The translations under genes and the position numbers were made by a program. Shown in pieces: positions 32,441 through 41,688 of a stretch of 64,000 nt of DNA. The notes beneath the pieces were generated by a model. That model saw only the letters and a list, made by a program, of their open reading frames with translations. It was not told the DNA's origin and made no database searches. The stretch spans positions 124,001 through 188,000 of the forward strand of contig JAJZUS010000002.1 of NCBI GenBank assembly GCA_021848365.1, read 5' to 3'. The DNA is from Actinomycetes bacterium (GTDB lineage Bacteria; Actinomycetota; Acidimicrobiia; Acidimicrobiales; RAAP-2). The first letter of the stretch is position 1. Each line of letters begins with the position of its first letter.

Positions 32441-33586
32441 CTATCCGAGCAACTGCTTGGCGACGACGACGCGCTGAATCTGGTTGGTGCCCTCGTAGAT
32501 CTGGGTGATCTTCGCGTCACGCATGAAACGCTCCACCGGGAAGTCCTTGGTGAACCCGTAGCCGCCGAGCAGCTGTACCGCGTCGGTGGCCACGCTCATC
32601 GCCGTGTCCGAGGCGAAGGCCTTCGCCGCGGCACCGAGGTAGCTCAGATTGTGGTCCGGGTCGCCGGCGTCGATCGTGGCGCACGCGTGATAGACCATCG
32701 CCCGCGCCGCCTCGGTGCGGATCGCCATGTCGGCCAACATGAAGCGCAGTCCCTGCAGGTCGCTGATCGGGTGTCCGAAGGCCTGGCGCTGTGTCATGTA
32801 CTGGGCCGCGTAGTCGATCGACCCCTGGGCGATCCCCACGGCCTGAGCACCGATCGTCGGGCGGGACCGGTCGAGGGTGTGCATCGCGATGTGAAAGCCC
32901 TGACCCTCCTCGCCGACTCGGTGCGATAGCGGGACGCGCACGTCACGGAAGACGACCTCCCCCGTGGGAGAGGCGCGAAGTCCCATCTTGTCCTCGTGCT
33001 TGGGGAACTCGACCCCCGCCCAGTCCTTCTCGACGAGGAAGCAGGTGATGCCCCGGCCCCGGGCATCCGGGTCGGTGCTGGCGAAGACGGTGTAGGTGTC
33101 GGAGATCCCCGCGTTGGTGATCCAGTACTTCGACCCGTTGATGACGTAACTATCCCCGTCGCGCACGGCCCGCGTGCGCATCGCCGCGACGTCCGAGCCC
33201 GCGTCGGCCTCCGAGAGGCAGTAGCTGGCCTGGATCTCCCCACTGGCGATCCGGGGGAGGTACGCCTGCTTGATCTCCTCGGAGGCGAAGTTCATGATGG
33301 GCAGCATCCCGAGCTTCGAGATGAGCATCGTCACCGACGTCGACGCACAGGCCCGGGCGATCTCCTCCGCCATGATCGCCTGGGTCACCATGTCCGCACC
33401 GGCCCCTCCGTAGGCGGCGGGCACGTTGAGAGACGGGAGGTCCATCTCGACGCAGGCGTCGAAGCTCTTCTGGGGGAACACTTGGTCGCGGTCGTACTCC
33501 GCGGCGTGGGGAGCGATTCTCTCCTCCACGAACCGGCGCATCACGTCGCGAAAGGCGCGCTGCTCGTCGTTGAGCACGTAACCCAT
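32441..33586 (-). CDS. Acyl-CoA dehydrogenase (short/branched-chain type)
   Basis: 381 residues, ATG with a GAGAGGAG ribosome binding site. A textbook member: FAD segment YCLSEADAGSDVAAM, SKYWITNAGISD, TQRQAFGHPISDLQGLRFMLADM, QLLGGYGFTKDFPVERFMRDAKITQIYEGT with the catalytic Glu in YEGTNQIQR. Closest in pattern to butyryl/isobutyryl-CoA dehydrogenases. Acts in fatty acid or branched-chain amino acid breakdown with electron transfer flavoprotein. Followed upstream by a small gene of unknown function at 33611. Confidence 0.93.
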   Translation of the reverse strand: MGYVLNDEQRAFRDVMRRFVEERIAPHAAEYDRDQVFPQKSFDACVEMDLPSLNVPAAYGGAGADMVTQAIMAEEIARACASTSVTMLISKLGMLPIMNFASEEIKQAYLPRIASGEIQASYCLSEADAGSDVAAMRTRAVRDGDSYVINGSKYWITNAGISDTYTVFASTDPDARGRGITCFLVEKDWAGVEFPKHEDKMGLRASPTGEVVFRDVRVPLSHRVGEEGQGFHIAMHTLDRSRPTIGAQAVGIAQGSIDYAAQYMTQRQAFGHPISDLQGLRFMLADMAIRTEAARAMVYHACATIDAGDPDHNLSYLGAAAKAFASDTAMSVATDAVQLLGGYGFTKDFPVERFMRDAKITQIYEGTNQIQRVVVAKQLLG

Positions 33587-33610
33587 GGAACTCCTCTCGT
33601 CGGTGTCCTC

Positions 33611-34075
33611 CTAGCGCGGGGTCGTAGCGGCGAGGAGACGCTCGGGCGTCACCGCGTCGACGAACTCCCGCTGCCGGAAGTAGCTGTGCGCGAGCCCCGC
33701 GAAGGGCTCGGCGTCGTGGTGACTCACGGTCGCGCCGCCCGTCAGCCCTAGGGCCTCCATCGCGACGCGAACGTCGGTGGGCGTCGGTCCCCGACCGATG
33801 AGGGAGGCTCGCTTGGCGGCGACCAGGGCGACGCCGAGGATGACGTCCTCTCGGTCGTGACCGTGCTCGAACGACGCGTGCTCGAACTCGTGGTGGGCGA
33901 TCGCCAGCACGTATCCGGCGTCCGGAGCCGGAGTCCCCGCACCGGATCCGCTCGGCGGATGGGGTGAGCGCTGCAGCCCCGCCTTCGCGGGACGGCCGAT
34001 CGAGGGGGTGGGGGTCGCGAGGGTGCGTCGAACGGCGCCGGTGGCCGGGACCGGGACAAACGAAGGCTGCGTCAC
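33611..34075 (-). CDS. Small protein of unknown function
   Basis: 154 residues, GTG start 6 nt after TAGTGT. The first 50 residues are low-complexity Pro/Ala/Gly/Ser. The C-terminal 100 residues look folded, with a His- and acid-rich helix HHEFEHASFEHGHDREDV followed by ILGVALVAAKRASLIGRG, which could bind metal. I do not recognise a family. It is 25 bases upstream of the acyl-CoA dehydrogenase gene on the same strand, so possibly cotranscribed. Confidence 0.55.
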   Translation of the reverse strand: MTQPSFVPVPATGAVRRTLATPTPSIGRPAKAGLQRSPHPPSGSGAGTPAPDAGYVLAIAHHEFEHASFEHGHDREDVILGVALVAAKRASLIGRGPTPTDVRVAMEALGLTGGATVSHHDAEPFAGLAHSYFRQREFVDAVTPERLLAATTPR

Positions 34076-34081
34076 GTTACG

Positions 34082-34087
34082 ACACTA
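34082..34087 (-). promoter_or_regulatory. Leaderless-type -10 element of the gene at 33611
   Basis: TAGTGT, then CGTAAC (6 nt), then GTG on the minus strand. Confidence 0.45.
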
Positions 34088-34114
34088 CCCCCGCCGCCAC
34101 GGGGCACCCGGCGT

Positions 34115-35044
34115 TCAGACCTGCGTCAGCCAGGAGCGATAGCGCTCGACGTCCCCCCGCACCGCGTCGTGGTAGATGGACTTGATGGCCGTCGTGATCG
34201 GACCGGGCGTGCCGTCGCCCACCGGACGGTCGTCCACCGACGCGATCGGGACGACCTCGGCGGCCGTGCCGGTGAGGAAGGCCTCGTCGGCGAGATAGAG
34301 ATCGGTGCGGGCGAGGGCCTCGAAGCGAACGGTGTAGCCCTGGTCCTGGGCGATCGTCACCACCGAGTCGAGGGTGATGCCCGCGAGGGCCCCGGCCTCG
34401 GACGGCGGCGGCGTGAGGATCACCCCGTCACGCACGACGAAGAGGTTCTCTCCGGTGCACTCGGAGACTCGCCCGTCCGGCCCGAGCATGATCGCCTCGT
34501 CGTAGCCGGCCTTCAGGGCCTCGACCTTCGCCAACGACGAGTTCAGGTAGTGGCCCGTCGCCTTGGCCGCGGTGGGCATGGCGTTGGGATCGTGGCGGCG
34601 CCACGACGAGATCTTCATCCGCACGCCCTTCGCCACGCCCTCGTCGCCGAGGTAGGCCCCCCAGGGCCAGACGGCCACCGCCACGTTCACTGGGGCGAGG
34701 AGGGGGTTCACGCCCATCTCGCCGTATCCGAGGTAGACGAGCGGTCGGATGTAGCAGCCGTTCGGGACGTCGTTGACGCGCACGGTCTCGGTGACGGCGT
34801 CGCAGAGTTCGTCGAGCGTGTAGGGGATGTCGAACATCAGAACGCGGCAGCTGCGCAGCAGGCGCGCCATGTGCTCGCGCAGGCGGAACACGGCCACTCC
34901 CGACGATGTCGGATAGGCCCGAATTCCCTCGAAGGCGCCCGTGCCGTAGTGGAGCCCGTGGCTCAGCACGTGCACGTTCGCCTGGTCCCAGTCGACCATC
35001 TGGCCGTCCATCCAGATCTTCTTCGTCGGGGTAATGGGCATCAC
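34115..35044 (-). CDS. ilvE: Branched-chain amino acid aminotransferase
   Basis: Last step of Val, Leu and Ile synthesis (fold type IV PLP enzyme). 309 residues. [18 protein letters not shown] at the start, [19 protein letters not shown] lysine in [37 protein letters not shown] and [11 protein letters not shown] are the class IV signatures for this enzyme. The E. coli-like short form. Start is GTG overlapping the leuB stop (GTGA) or the ATG in the next codon. Transcribed with leuB. Confidence 0.95.
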   Translation of the reverse strand: MMPITPTKKIWMDGQMVDWDQANVHVLSHGLHYGTGAFEGIRAYPTSSGVAVFRLREHMARLLRSCRVLMFDIPYTLDELCDAVTETVRVNDVPNGCYIRPLVYLGYGEMGVNPLLAPVNVAVAVWPWGAYLGDEGVAKGVRMKISSWRRHDPNAMPTAAKATGHYLNSSLAKVEALKAGYDEAIMLGPDGRVSECTGENLFVVRDGVILTPPPSEAGALAGITLDSVVTIAQDQGYTVRFEALARTDLYLADEAFLTGTAAEVVPIASVDDRPVGDGTPGPITTAIKSIYHDAVRGDVERYRSWLTQV

Positions 35045-36054
35045 AACCTCTCAATCACGGCCGCGGTGATCGCGGCCGTCCCGGCGGCGATCACCTTCGC
35101 GTCAGAGTCTGCCACCGCGCGCTCGATCCGGCGAGCCGCGTCGGTCTCGCCCAGGTGCTCGAGCATGAGGGCGGCCGACGAAATGGCGGCGAGCGGGTTC
35201 GCCCGGCCGGTTCCCGCGATGTCGTGGGCGGCGCCGTGCACCGGCTCGAACAGCGAGGCCCCGGTACGAGCCGGGTTCAGATTGGCGCTCGCCGCGTAGC
35301 CGATCCCGCCGCTGACGGCCCCCGCGAGGTCCGAGAGGATGTCCCCGAACAGGTTGTCGGTGACGATGACGGAGTAGCGGCCCGGGTCCTCGACGAGGTA
35401 GATGCAGGCAGCGTCGACGTGGTTGTAGTCGACCTCGACCTGCGGGTACTCGGAGCGCACCTCGGCGACCACCCGGGACCAGAGGTCGCCGGCGAAGGTG
35501 AGGACGTTCGTCTTGTGGACGAGCGTCACCTTGGGTCGCGCTGAGGCGGCTGCCCGCTCGAAGGCGTAGCGGACGCAGCGCTCGACGCCGAATCGAGTGT
35601 TCACCGAGCCCTGCGTGGCGATCTCGTGGGACGTGCCGCGTCGCAGCGTGCCGCCCTCTCCCGCGTACGGGCCCTCGGTGTTCTCCCGCACGATGGCGAA
35701 GCGCGTTCCCGCCGCGAGCGAACCCGCCACCCCCTCGAAGGGTCGGTAGTTGATGTAGAGGTCGAGGCCGAAACGCAGACGCAGCAGCAGTCCCCGCTCG
35801 AGGACGCCCCCCGGGATCCGCGTGTCGCCGATCGCGGGGCCGATGGCGCCGAGGAGGATCGCGTCGTGCGCGCGCAGCTCCTCGAGGGTCGCGTCGTCGA
35901 GCACGAAGCCGTCGCGCAGATACCGTGCGGCCCCGAGGTCGAAGGCCGTCGTCGCGACCTCGACTCCCGCCGCCGCCACGACCTCGAGCGCGGCCGCGGT
36001 CACCTCGGGACCGATCCCGTCACCGCCGATCACTGCCACCCGATGGACGCTCAC
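35041..36054 (-). CDS. leuB: 3-isopropylmalate dehydrogenase
   Basis: NAD-dependent oxidative decarboxylation in leucine synthesis. 337 residues, the short actinobacterial type. [11 protein letters not shown], the substrate arginines in [15 protein letters not shown] and [14 protein letters not shown], the Lys in [14 protein letters not shown], metal-binding Asp residues in [15 protein letters not shown], and the NAD-binding [15 protein letters not shown] are all present. GTG start with an AAAGGGGGT ribosome binding site. Heads the leuB-ilvE pair and is divergent from greA-leuCD across a 111-base gap. Confidence 0.95.
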   Translation of the reverse strand: MSVHRVAVIGGDGIGPEVTAAALEVVAAAGVEVATTAFDLGAARYLRDGFVLDDATLEELRAHDAILLGAIGPAIGDTRIPGGVLERGLLLRLRFGLDLYINYRPFEGVAGSLAAGTRFAIVRENTEGPYAGEGGTLRRGTSHEIATQGSVNTRFGVERCVRYAFERAAASARPKVTLVHKTNVLTFAGDLWSRVVAEVRSEYPQVEVDYNHVDAACIYLVEDPGRYSVIVTDNLFGDILSDLAGAVSGGIGYAASANLNPARTGASLFEPVHGAAHDIAGTGRANPLAAISSAALMLEHLGETDAARRIERAVADSDAKVIAAGTAAITAAVIERL

Positions 36055-36165
36055 CCGCCACCCCCTTTCGCGTCAGTCTGCTCGGCCGCCGCGCCCGCGA
36101 GCAAACCGGCCCACCCTCGCAGAAGCCCGCCGGTAAAGTGGTTTCCTACCGAGGAGACGAGACCC

Positions 36166-36642
36166 ATGGCCGGCGACATCCATCGGATCACCCGTGAAAC
36201 GCTCGACAAGCTGCGCGCGGAGTACCACCACCTGACCACGGTGGGGCGCTCCGAGATCGCCCGCGTCATCGAGGCGGCCCGCGCGTTAGGCGACCTCTCG
36301 GAGAACGGCGACTACCACGCCGCGAAGGACGAGCAGGGCAAGATGGAGGCCCGGATCCGCCAGATCGACCAGGTCATCCGCAACCACGAGATCGTGGAGC
36401 GGGACGAGAACGCCGAGGTCGTCCAGCACGCCTCGATCGTCTCGGTCGTCTACGAGGGCGACGGCGACGACGACGCTCAGGAGTTCTTCATCGGGTCCAT
36501 CGAGGAGCGCCCGGAGGGCATCCCGGTCGCTTCCCCCAACTCGCCCCTCGGCGCCGCCCTGCTCGGCCACGCCCTCGGTGAGACGGTGGCGTACGAGGCG
36601 CCGTCGGGAGTCCTGCGCGTGCGGATCACGGGGATTCGCTAG
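36166..36642 (+). CDS. greA: Transcription elongation factor GreA
   Basis: Stimulates cleavage of backtracked RNA by RNA polymerase. 158 residues from the ATG at 36166 with GAGGAG upstream. N-terminal coiled coil with the tip acids in ALGDLSENGDYHAAKDEQ, then the C-terminal FKBP-like domain with SPNSPLGAALLGHALGETV and a beta-strand ending RVRITGI. The next gene, leuC, begins at the very next base after the stop, so GreA and leucine synthesis are probably expressed together. An open frame extending upstream is not part of the family. Confidence 0.96.
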   Translation: MAGDIHRITRETLDKLRAEYHHLTTVGRSEIARVIEAARALGDLSENGDYHAAKDEQGKMEARIRQIDQVIRNHEIVERDENAEVVQHASIVSVVYEGDGDDDAQEFFIGSIEERPEGIPVASPNSPLGAALLGHALGETVAYEAPSGVLRVRITGIR

Positions 36643-38046
36643 ATGTCGGGCCGCACGCTCTACGAGAAGATCTGGGACGAGCACCTCGTCGCCACGCCGT
36701 CGGACCAGCCGCCCCTGCTCTACATCGACCTGCACCTCGTTCACGAGGTCACGAGCCCCCAGGCCTTCGACGGACTACGCCTGGCTGGGCGTCCGGTCCG
36801 TCGCCCCGACCGGACGCTGGCCACCGCCGACCACAACGTCCCGACCGACCCGATCTCGACGCCCGTCGCCGACCCGATCTCCCGACGACAGCTGGAGGTC
36901 CTCGACGAGAACTGCCGCGAGTTCGGCGTCACCCTCTTCCCTCGAGGGCACGAGAACCAGGGCATCGTCCACGTGATCGGCCCCGAGCTCGGAGTGACGC
37001 AGCCGGGCATGACGATCGTCTGCGGCGACTCGCACACGTCGACCCACGGAGCCATGGGTGCGCTGGCCTTCGGCATCGGCACCAGCGAGGTCGAGCACGT
37101 CCTGGCGACTCAGACGCTGCCCCAGTCCCGGGCTCGAACCATGGCCGTCACGGTCGAGGGGGTCCTTCCCGCCGACGTGACGGCGAAGGACCTCGTCCTC
37201 GCCATCGTGGGCCGATTGGGCACCGGGGGCGGGGCCGGCTACGTGGTCGAGTACCGCGGCGAGGCCATTCGCGCCCTCTCGATGGAGGGTCGCATGACCG
37301 TCTGCAACATGAGCATCGAGGCCGGGGCTCGGGCGGGTCTCGTCGCCGTCGACGAGACGACGATCGAGTACCTACGTGGTCGACCCGGGGTCCCCTCGGG
37401 CGAGGAGTTCGAGCGGGCTGCGGAGCGCTGGCGCCAGTACGCGAGCGACTCGGACGCCGCCTTCGACGCCGAGGTGGTCATCGACGCCGCCACCCTCAGC
37501 CCGATGGTCACCTGGGGAACCAACCCGGCTCAGGTCGTCGCGCTCGATGGGCGGATCCCCTCCCCCGACGACGCGCCCGCCGAGCAGCGTGAAGCCGTGG
37601 TGCGGGCGCTCGCCTACATGGACCTGGCGCCCGAAACCCCCGTGCGCGAGATCCCCGTCGACGTCGTCTTCATCGGCTCGTGCACCAACTCGCGTATCGA
37701 GGACCTCCGCGCCGCCGCCGCCGTCGCTCGAGGACAGCACGTGGCGCCCGGCGTGCGGGCCCTCGTCGTCCCCGGTTCCCACCGGGTCAAGCGAGCCGCC
37801 GAGGCGGAGGGACTCGACCGGGTCTTCGTCGACGCCGGCTTCGAGTGGCGCGAGCCCGGGTGCTCGATGTGCCTCGGGATGAACCCCGACCAGCTGACGC
37901 CCGGGCAGCGCAGCGCCTCCACGTCGAACCGCAACTTCGAGGGGCGCCAGGGGCGGGGTGGTCGCACGCACCTCGTGTCACCCGCGGTCGCCGCCGCCAC
38001 GGCCGTCCTCGGCCGCTTCGCATCGCCGACGGAGGTGGGGCAGTGA
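36643..38046 (+). CDS. leuC: 3-isopropylmalate dehydratase large subunit
   Basis: With LeuD isomerises 2- to 3-isopropylmalate. 467 residues. Aconitase-family segments [53 protein letters not shown], and the three 4Fe-4S cysteines in [12 protein letters not shown] and [11 protein letters not shown]. The ATG directly follows the greA stop and its own stop overlaps leuD (GTGA). The cluster will need the Suf system encoded earlier in the window. Confidence 0.96.
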   Translation: MSGRTLYEKIWDEHLVATPSDQPPLLYIDLHLVHEVTSPQAFDGLRLAGRPVRRPDRTLATADHNVPTDPISTPVADPISRRQLEVLDENCREFGVTLFPRGHENQGIVHVIGPELGVTQPGMTIVCGDSHTSTHGAMGALAFGIGTSEVEHVLATQTLPQSRARTMAVTVEGVLPADVTAKDLVLAIVGRLGTGGGAGYVVEYRGEAIRALSMEGRMTVCNMSIEAGARAGLVAVDETTIEYLRGRPGVPSGEEFERAAERWRQYASDSDAAFDAEVVIDAATLSPMVTWGTNPAQVVALDGRIPSPDDAPAEQREAVVRALAYMDLAPETPVREIPVDVVFIGSCTNSRIEDLRAAAAVARGQHVAPGVRALVVPGSHRVKRAAEAEGLDRVFVDAGFEWREPGCSMCLGMNPDQLTPGQRSASTSNRNFEGRQGRGGRTHLVSPAVAAATAVLGRFASPTEVGQ

Positions 38047-38648
38047 AGGCAGTCACCGTCATCGAGGGACGGGGCGTCCCCCTCGGTCGATCCGACGTCG
38101 ACACCGACCAGATCATCCCCTCGGAGTGGCTGAAGCGCGTCGAGCGAACCGGCTTCGGGCGCGGACTCTTCAGCGAGTGGCGCGACGACCCGGCCTTCGT
38201 GCTCAACCGGCCCGAGTACCAGGGGGCGAGCATCCTGGTGGGGGCGGCCCGCTTCGGGACGGGCTCGTCTCGTGAGCACGCCGTGTGGGCCCTCATGGAC
38301 TACGGCTTCGAGGCCGTGATCGCCTCGTCGTTCGGGGACATCTTCCGGAACAACGCGGCGAAGCAGGGGCTCGTCACGGTTCAGCTCGACGCGGCCTCGG
38401 TGGCCGAGCTGGCCACCCTCGTGACCGACGACCCCCGTGCCCACGTCGTCATCGACGTCACGACGCTCACGATCGAGGTCCCGGCGCACGGGTGGCGCCG
38501 GACCTTCGACCTCGACCCGGTCGTGCGAGAACGACTCATCAATGGCTGGGACGACATCGGGCTCACTCTCCGCCACGACGGCGAGATTGCCAACTACGAA
38601 CGTCGCCGCGCGACGCCGCCGATCGCGGTCGCCATCCGAAAGGGGTGA
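38043..38648 (+). CDS. leuD: 3-isopropylmalate dehydratase small subunit
   Basis: 201 residues, GTG start overlapping the leuC stop. The swivelling domain with [15 protein letters not shown], the substrate loop [32 protein letters not shown] and GWDDIGLTL are typical LeuD motifs. Forms the heterodimer with LeuC. A long perfect stem-loop starts 8 bases after its stop and may end the greA-leuC-leuD transcript. Confidence 0.95.
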   Translation: MKAVTVIEGRGVPLGRSDVDTDQIIPSEWLKRVERTGFGRGLFSEWRDDPAFVLNRPEYQGASILVGAARFGTGSSREHAVWALMDYGFEAVIASSFGDIFRNNAAKQGLVTVQLDAASVAELATLVTDDPRAHVVIDVTTLTIEVPAHGWRRTFDLDPVVRERLINGWDDIGLTLRHDGEIANYERRRATPPIAVAIRKG

Positions 38649-38656
38649 ACCCACTG

Positions 38657-38709
38657 GTGGGGTTAGCTCGTCACGCGATCGCACTGCTCACGTGACGAGC
38701 TAACCCCAC
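38657..38709. repeat. 18-base perfect inverted repeat after leuD
   Basis: The left arm 38658-38674 (TGGGGTTAGCTCGTCAC) and right arm 38692-38708 are exact reverse complements, 17 bases each with a 17-base loop; the pair 38657/38709 extends it to 18. No T-run follows on either strand, so it is not a standard intrinsic terminator. It may stop transcription, protect mRNA ends, or bind a regulator. Confidence 0.75.
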
Positions 38710-38750
38710 TCCTCGGCGTACGCTCGGCAGGTCGAGCCCGAGGAGCCCCC

Positions 38751-40130
38751 ATGAGTTTTCCCTACGACGACCGCTTCGCGATCCAGCGTGCCCTGCCCGA
38801 CGTGGGGATCCCCCGCGAGGAGATCCTGACGCAGCTCGAGGCGATGTCCGCGGCCGAAGATCGCACGTGGGAGACCGGCCAGTGCTCGGGCACGATGTAC
38901 TGCGGCGATCACGACCACTACGACTTCCTCAACCACGCCTTCGGCTACTTCAGCCACGTGAACACACTCCAGCGCGATATGTGCCCGTCGGCCACCAAGT
39001 TCGAGTCCGAGGTCATCGCGATGACGCTCGACCTGCTGCACGCCACGCCCCGCGGGGATGCGACGCCCGCCGGCCTCATCACGTCGGGGGGTTCGGCCTC
39101 GATCGCCCACGCCGTCCTCGCCTACCGCGAGGCGAACCGCGGACGGACGACGCAGCCCAACATGATCAAGCCCGAGACGGCCCACCCGGCCTTCTCGAAG
39201 GCGGGACACCTCTTCGGCGTCGAGATGCGCGTGGCCCCGGTGGATCGCACGACCGGCCAGGTCGACCTCGACTGGGTGGCCGATCACGTCGACGACGACA
39301 CCGTCGCGCTGGTCGGCTCAGCCACCAACTACGGCTACGGCACGATCGACCCGATCGAGGAGCTCGGCGAGCTCGCCCTCCGCCACGACGTCGGCCTGCA
39401 CGTCGACGGCTGCCTCGGCGGCTTCATCCTGCCCTTCGCGCGAGAGCTCGGCTACGACGTCCCACCGTTCGACCTCGCGGTGCCGGGAGTGACCACCATG
39501 TCGGCCGACACCCACAAGTACGGCTACGCCCTGAAGGGGACCAGCGTCCTCGCCTTCAACGACCAGGCGCTGCGCAACGCGCAGTACTTCTACCAGACCG
39601 ACTGGTCCGGCGGGAAGTACTGCTCGCCGGGCATGGACGGCTCACGGTCCGGGGGACTGCTCGCCGCCACCTGGGCGGCCATGGTCAGCCTCGGTCGCGA
39701 GGGCTACCGACGCTACGCGGGAGAGATCCTCGCGACGGCCGCCACGATGCGGGCCGCGGTGGAGGAGCACCCGGAGTTGCGGGTCATCGGCCGACCGACG
39801 TTCCTCTTCTCCTTCACCGCCGACGACTTCGACGTGTACCACGTGAACGACTTCCTCCGCACCCGGGGCTGGCGGCTCAACGGTCAGCAGTATCCCAACG
39901 CGCTCCACATAGCCGTGACGCGACCGCAGACCCAGCCGGGCGTCGCCGAGCGGTGGGCCACCGACCTCGCCGCCGCCGTCGACTACGCCCGGGCCCACCG
40001 TGACCAACCGGCCCAGAGCGGCGCGATCTACGGCGGCGTTCCCGGCGGGCCGACCCCCGAGACCGACGACCTGATCCGGTTCTTCATGGCCGACATGATG
40101 GACCACCAGATGGCGGTCCCGGAGCCGTGA
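38751..40130 (+). CDS. PLP-dependent lyase/decarboxylase, sphingosine-1-phosphate lyase-like
   Basis: 459 residues, ATG with GAGGAG. Group II decarboxylase fold type I: TSGGSASIAHAVLAYRE, ETAHPAFSKAGHLFGVEM, LVGSATNYGYGTIDP, HVDGCLGGFILPF, and PLP lysine Lys256 in SADTHKYGYALKGTSVL, a sequence typical of sphingosine-1-phosphate lyase. DWSGGKYCSPGMDGSRSG also fits that branch. Such enzymes split a phosphorylated amino alcohol by a retro-aldol reaction. Bacterial homologues act on unknown substrates. It overlaps the next kinase gene by 4 bases (GTGA), hinting that the kinase makes its phosphorylated substrate. Confidence 0.83.
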   Translation: MSFPYDDRFAIQRALPDVGIPREEILTQLEAMSAAEDRTWETGQCSGTMYCGDHDHYDFLNHAFGYFSHVNTLQRDMCPSATKFESEVIAMTLDLLHATPRGDATPAGLITSGGSASIAHAVLAYREANRGRTTQPNMIKPETAHPAFSKAGHLFGVEMRVAPVDRTTGQVDLDWVADHVDDDTVALVGSATNYGYGTIDPIEELGELALRHDVGLHVDGCLGGFILPFARELGYDVPPFDLAVPGVTTMSADTHKYGYALKGTSVLAFNDQALRNAQYFYQTDWSGGKYCSPGMDGSRSGGLLAATWAAMVSLGREGYRRYAGEILATAATMRAAVEEHPELRVIGRPTFLFSFTADDFDVYHVNDFLRTRGWRLNGQQYPNALHIAVTRPQTQPGVAERWATDLAAAVDYARAHRDQPAQSGAIYGGVPGGPTPETDDLIRFFMADMMDHQMAVPEP

Positions 40131-41647
40131 GCGACGTCTACCTCGCCATCGACCTCGGCACCGGTGGGCCGAAGGTCGGCGTCGTCGACCAGTCGGGCGA
40201 GGTCGTCGAGTACGGCGTCGACGCCGTCGGCACGCACTACGACGAGCGCGGCGCCGCGACCCAGGACCCCCGCGAGTGGTGGGCCCTCATCCAAGCCCGG
40301 GCCGGACGTCTGCTCGCCGTCGACGATCGAGCCCGCCGTCTGCGTGGCGTGGCGGTGACCGGCCAGTACGCCTCCACGGTGCCCGTCGACGCGAGCGGAG
40401 AGCCGACGGGGCCCTGTCTCACCTGGATGGACACGCGAGGCGGCCCCTACAGCCGTTCGGCCGTCGGCGGACCGGTCCAGGGATACAACCCGCGCGCCGT
40501 CCTCGCCTTCGTCCGCAAGACCGGAGGGGCACCTTCCCTCGCCGGCGCCGATCCCGTGGGACATCTCCTCTACCTCGCGCACGACGAACCCGAACTCGTC
40601 GAGCGCACGCGCTGGTTCCTCGAGCCGGTCGACTTCCTCACGATGCGCCTCACGGGCGTCGCTAGCGCGACCCACGCGTCGCGCCTGGCCATGTGGATGA
40701 CCGACAACCGGCGGCTGGACCGCTTGGCCTACGACGACGACCTGCTCCGCCTCGCCGGGATCGACGGATCGCGGCTCCCGCCGCTCGTCCCCTTCGGGGC
40801 CGTCGTCGGCAGCCTCCTTCCCGACGTCGCCCGGGAGTGGGGCGTCCCCCACGACGTCCCGGTGACGACGGGCATCCCCGACCTGCACGCCGCGGCCCTC
40901 GGGGCCGGGGCGACCGAGCCCTACGCGACGCACCTCGCCCTGTCGACGACGTCGTGGATCGCCTGTCCCGTCCCGCAGAAGAAGACCGACGTGGTCCACG
41001 GCATCACCGCCATCCCGGGGCTCTCGAACGACCGCTACCTGGTCATCAACAACCAGGAGGTCGGCGCCAAGGCCCTCGAGTGGTTCCGCGGCACCCTCGG
41101 CGACGACCCGCCCAGCTACGACGACCTCACCGCCCTGGCGGCGACCTCGCCCCCGGGAGCACGCGGCGTGCGTTTCGCCCCCTGGCTCGCGGGCGAGCGC
41201 TCCCCCGTCGACGACAAGTCCGCCCGGGCCGGCTTCAGCGACCTGTCGATCACGACGTCGCGCGCCGACATGGTGCGCGCCGTCATGGAGGGCGTGGCAG
41301 CCAACAGCGCGTGGCTGTTCTCCTACGTCGAGCGATTCGCGGGCCGACGACTGGAGCCGATCCGCCTGCTCGGCGGAGGTGCCCAGTCGGACCTCTGGTG
41401 CCAGATCTACGCCGACACCCTCGAGCGCGAGGTCGTCCAGGTCCCCGATCCGCTGGTGGCCCAGCTCCGGGGCGTGGCGCGACTCGCCGAGGCCGCCGCC
41501 GCGGGTCGCCCGATCGGCGACGTCGGGCCCGTACGCGAGGGACAGCACTTCACCCCCGACGCCGAGCGCGTCGAGGTCCTGCGAGACGTCCGCCGCGGCC
41601 TCCCCCAGCGCTACCGGCTGGAGCGCTCGCGCCGGAAGCGTCGGTAG
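40127..41647 (+). CDS. FGGY-family carbohydrate kinase (xylulokinase-like)
   Basis: 506 residues, GTG start. ATPase-fold phosphate loop DLGTGGPKVGVVDQSG, then WMDTRGGPYS, the catalytic Asp252 in GIPDLHAAALGAGA, and LLGGGAQSDLWCQIYADTL in the second domain. FGGY kinases phosphorylate sugars or polyols (xylulose, glycerol, erythritol and others); key specificity residues cannot be read. The basic tail RSRRKRR is unusual. Coupled to the S1P-lyase-like gene, so its true substrate may be an amino-alcohol or sugar later cleaved by that enzyme. Confidence 0.88.
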   Translation: MSDVYLAIDLGTGGPKVGVVDQSGEVVEYGVDAVGTHYDERGAATQDPREWWALIQARAGRLLAVDDRARRLRGVAVTGQYASTVPVDASGEPTGPCLTWMDTRGGPYSRSAVGGPVQGYNPRAVLAFVRKTGGAPSLAGADPVGHLLYLAHDEPELVERTRWFLEPVDFLTMRLTGVASATHASRLAMWMTDNRRLDRLAYDDDLLRLAGIDGSRLPPLVPFGAVVGSLLPDVAREWGVPHDVPVTTGIPDLHAAALGAGATEPYATHLALSTTSWIACPVPQKKTDVVHGITAIPGLSNDRYLVINNQEVGAKALEWFRGTLGDDPPSYDDLTALAATSPPGARGVRFAPWLAGERSPVDDKSARAGFSDLSITTSRADMVRAVMEGVAANSAWLFSYVERFAGRRLEPIRLLGGGAQSDLWCQIYADTLEREVVQVPDPLVAQLRGVARLAEAAAAGRPIGDVGPVREGQHFTPDAERVEVLRDVRRGLPQRYRLERSRRKRR

Positions 41648-41688
41648 ACCTGGGATAACGTCAGGCCAGGTGTTCGGAGAGGAGAACG

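Noticed and set aside
32131-32508. Small gene on the + strand in the 514-base gap
   Set aside because: No ribosome binding site or -10 element, Arg-rich composition typical of shadows, and it runs into the opposing acyl-CoA dehydrogenase gene.
38657-38709. Intrinsic terminator of greA-leuC-leuD
   Set aside because: The stem is excellent but no T-run follows on either strand, so I list it as an inverted repeat of unknown function.
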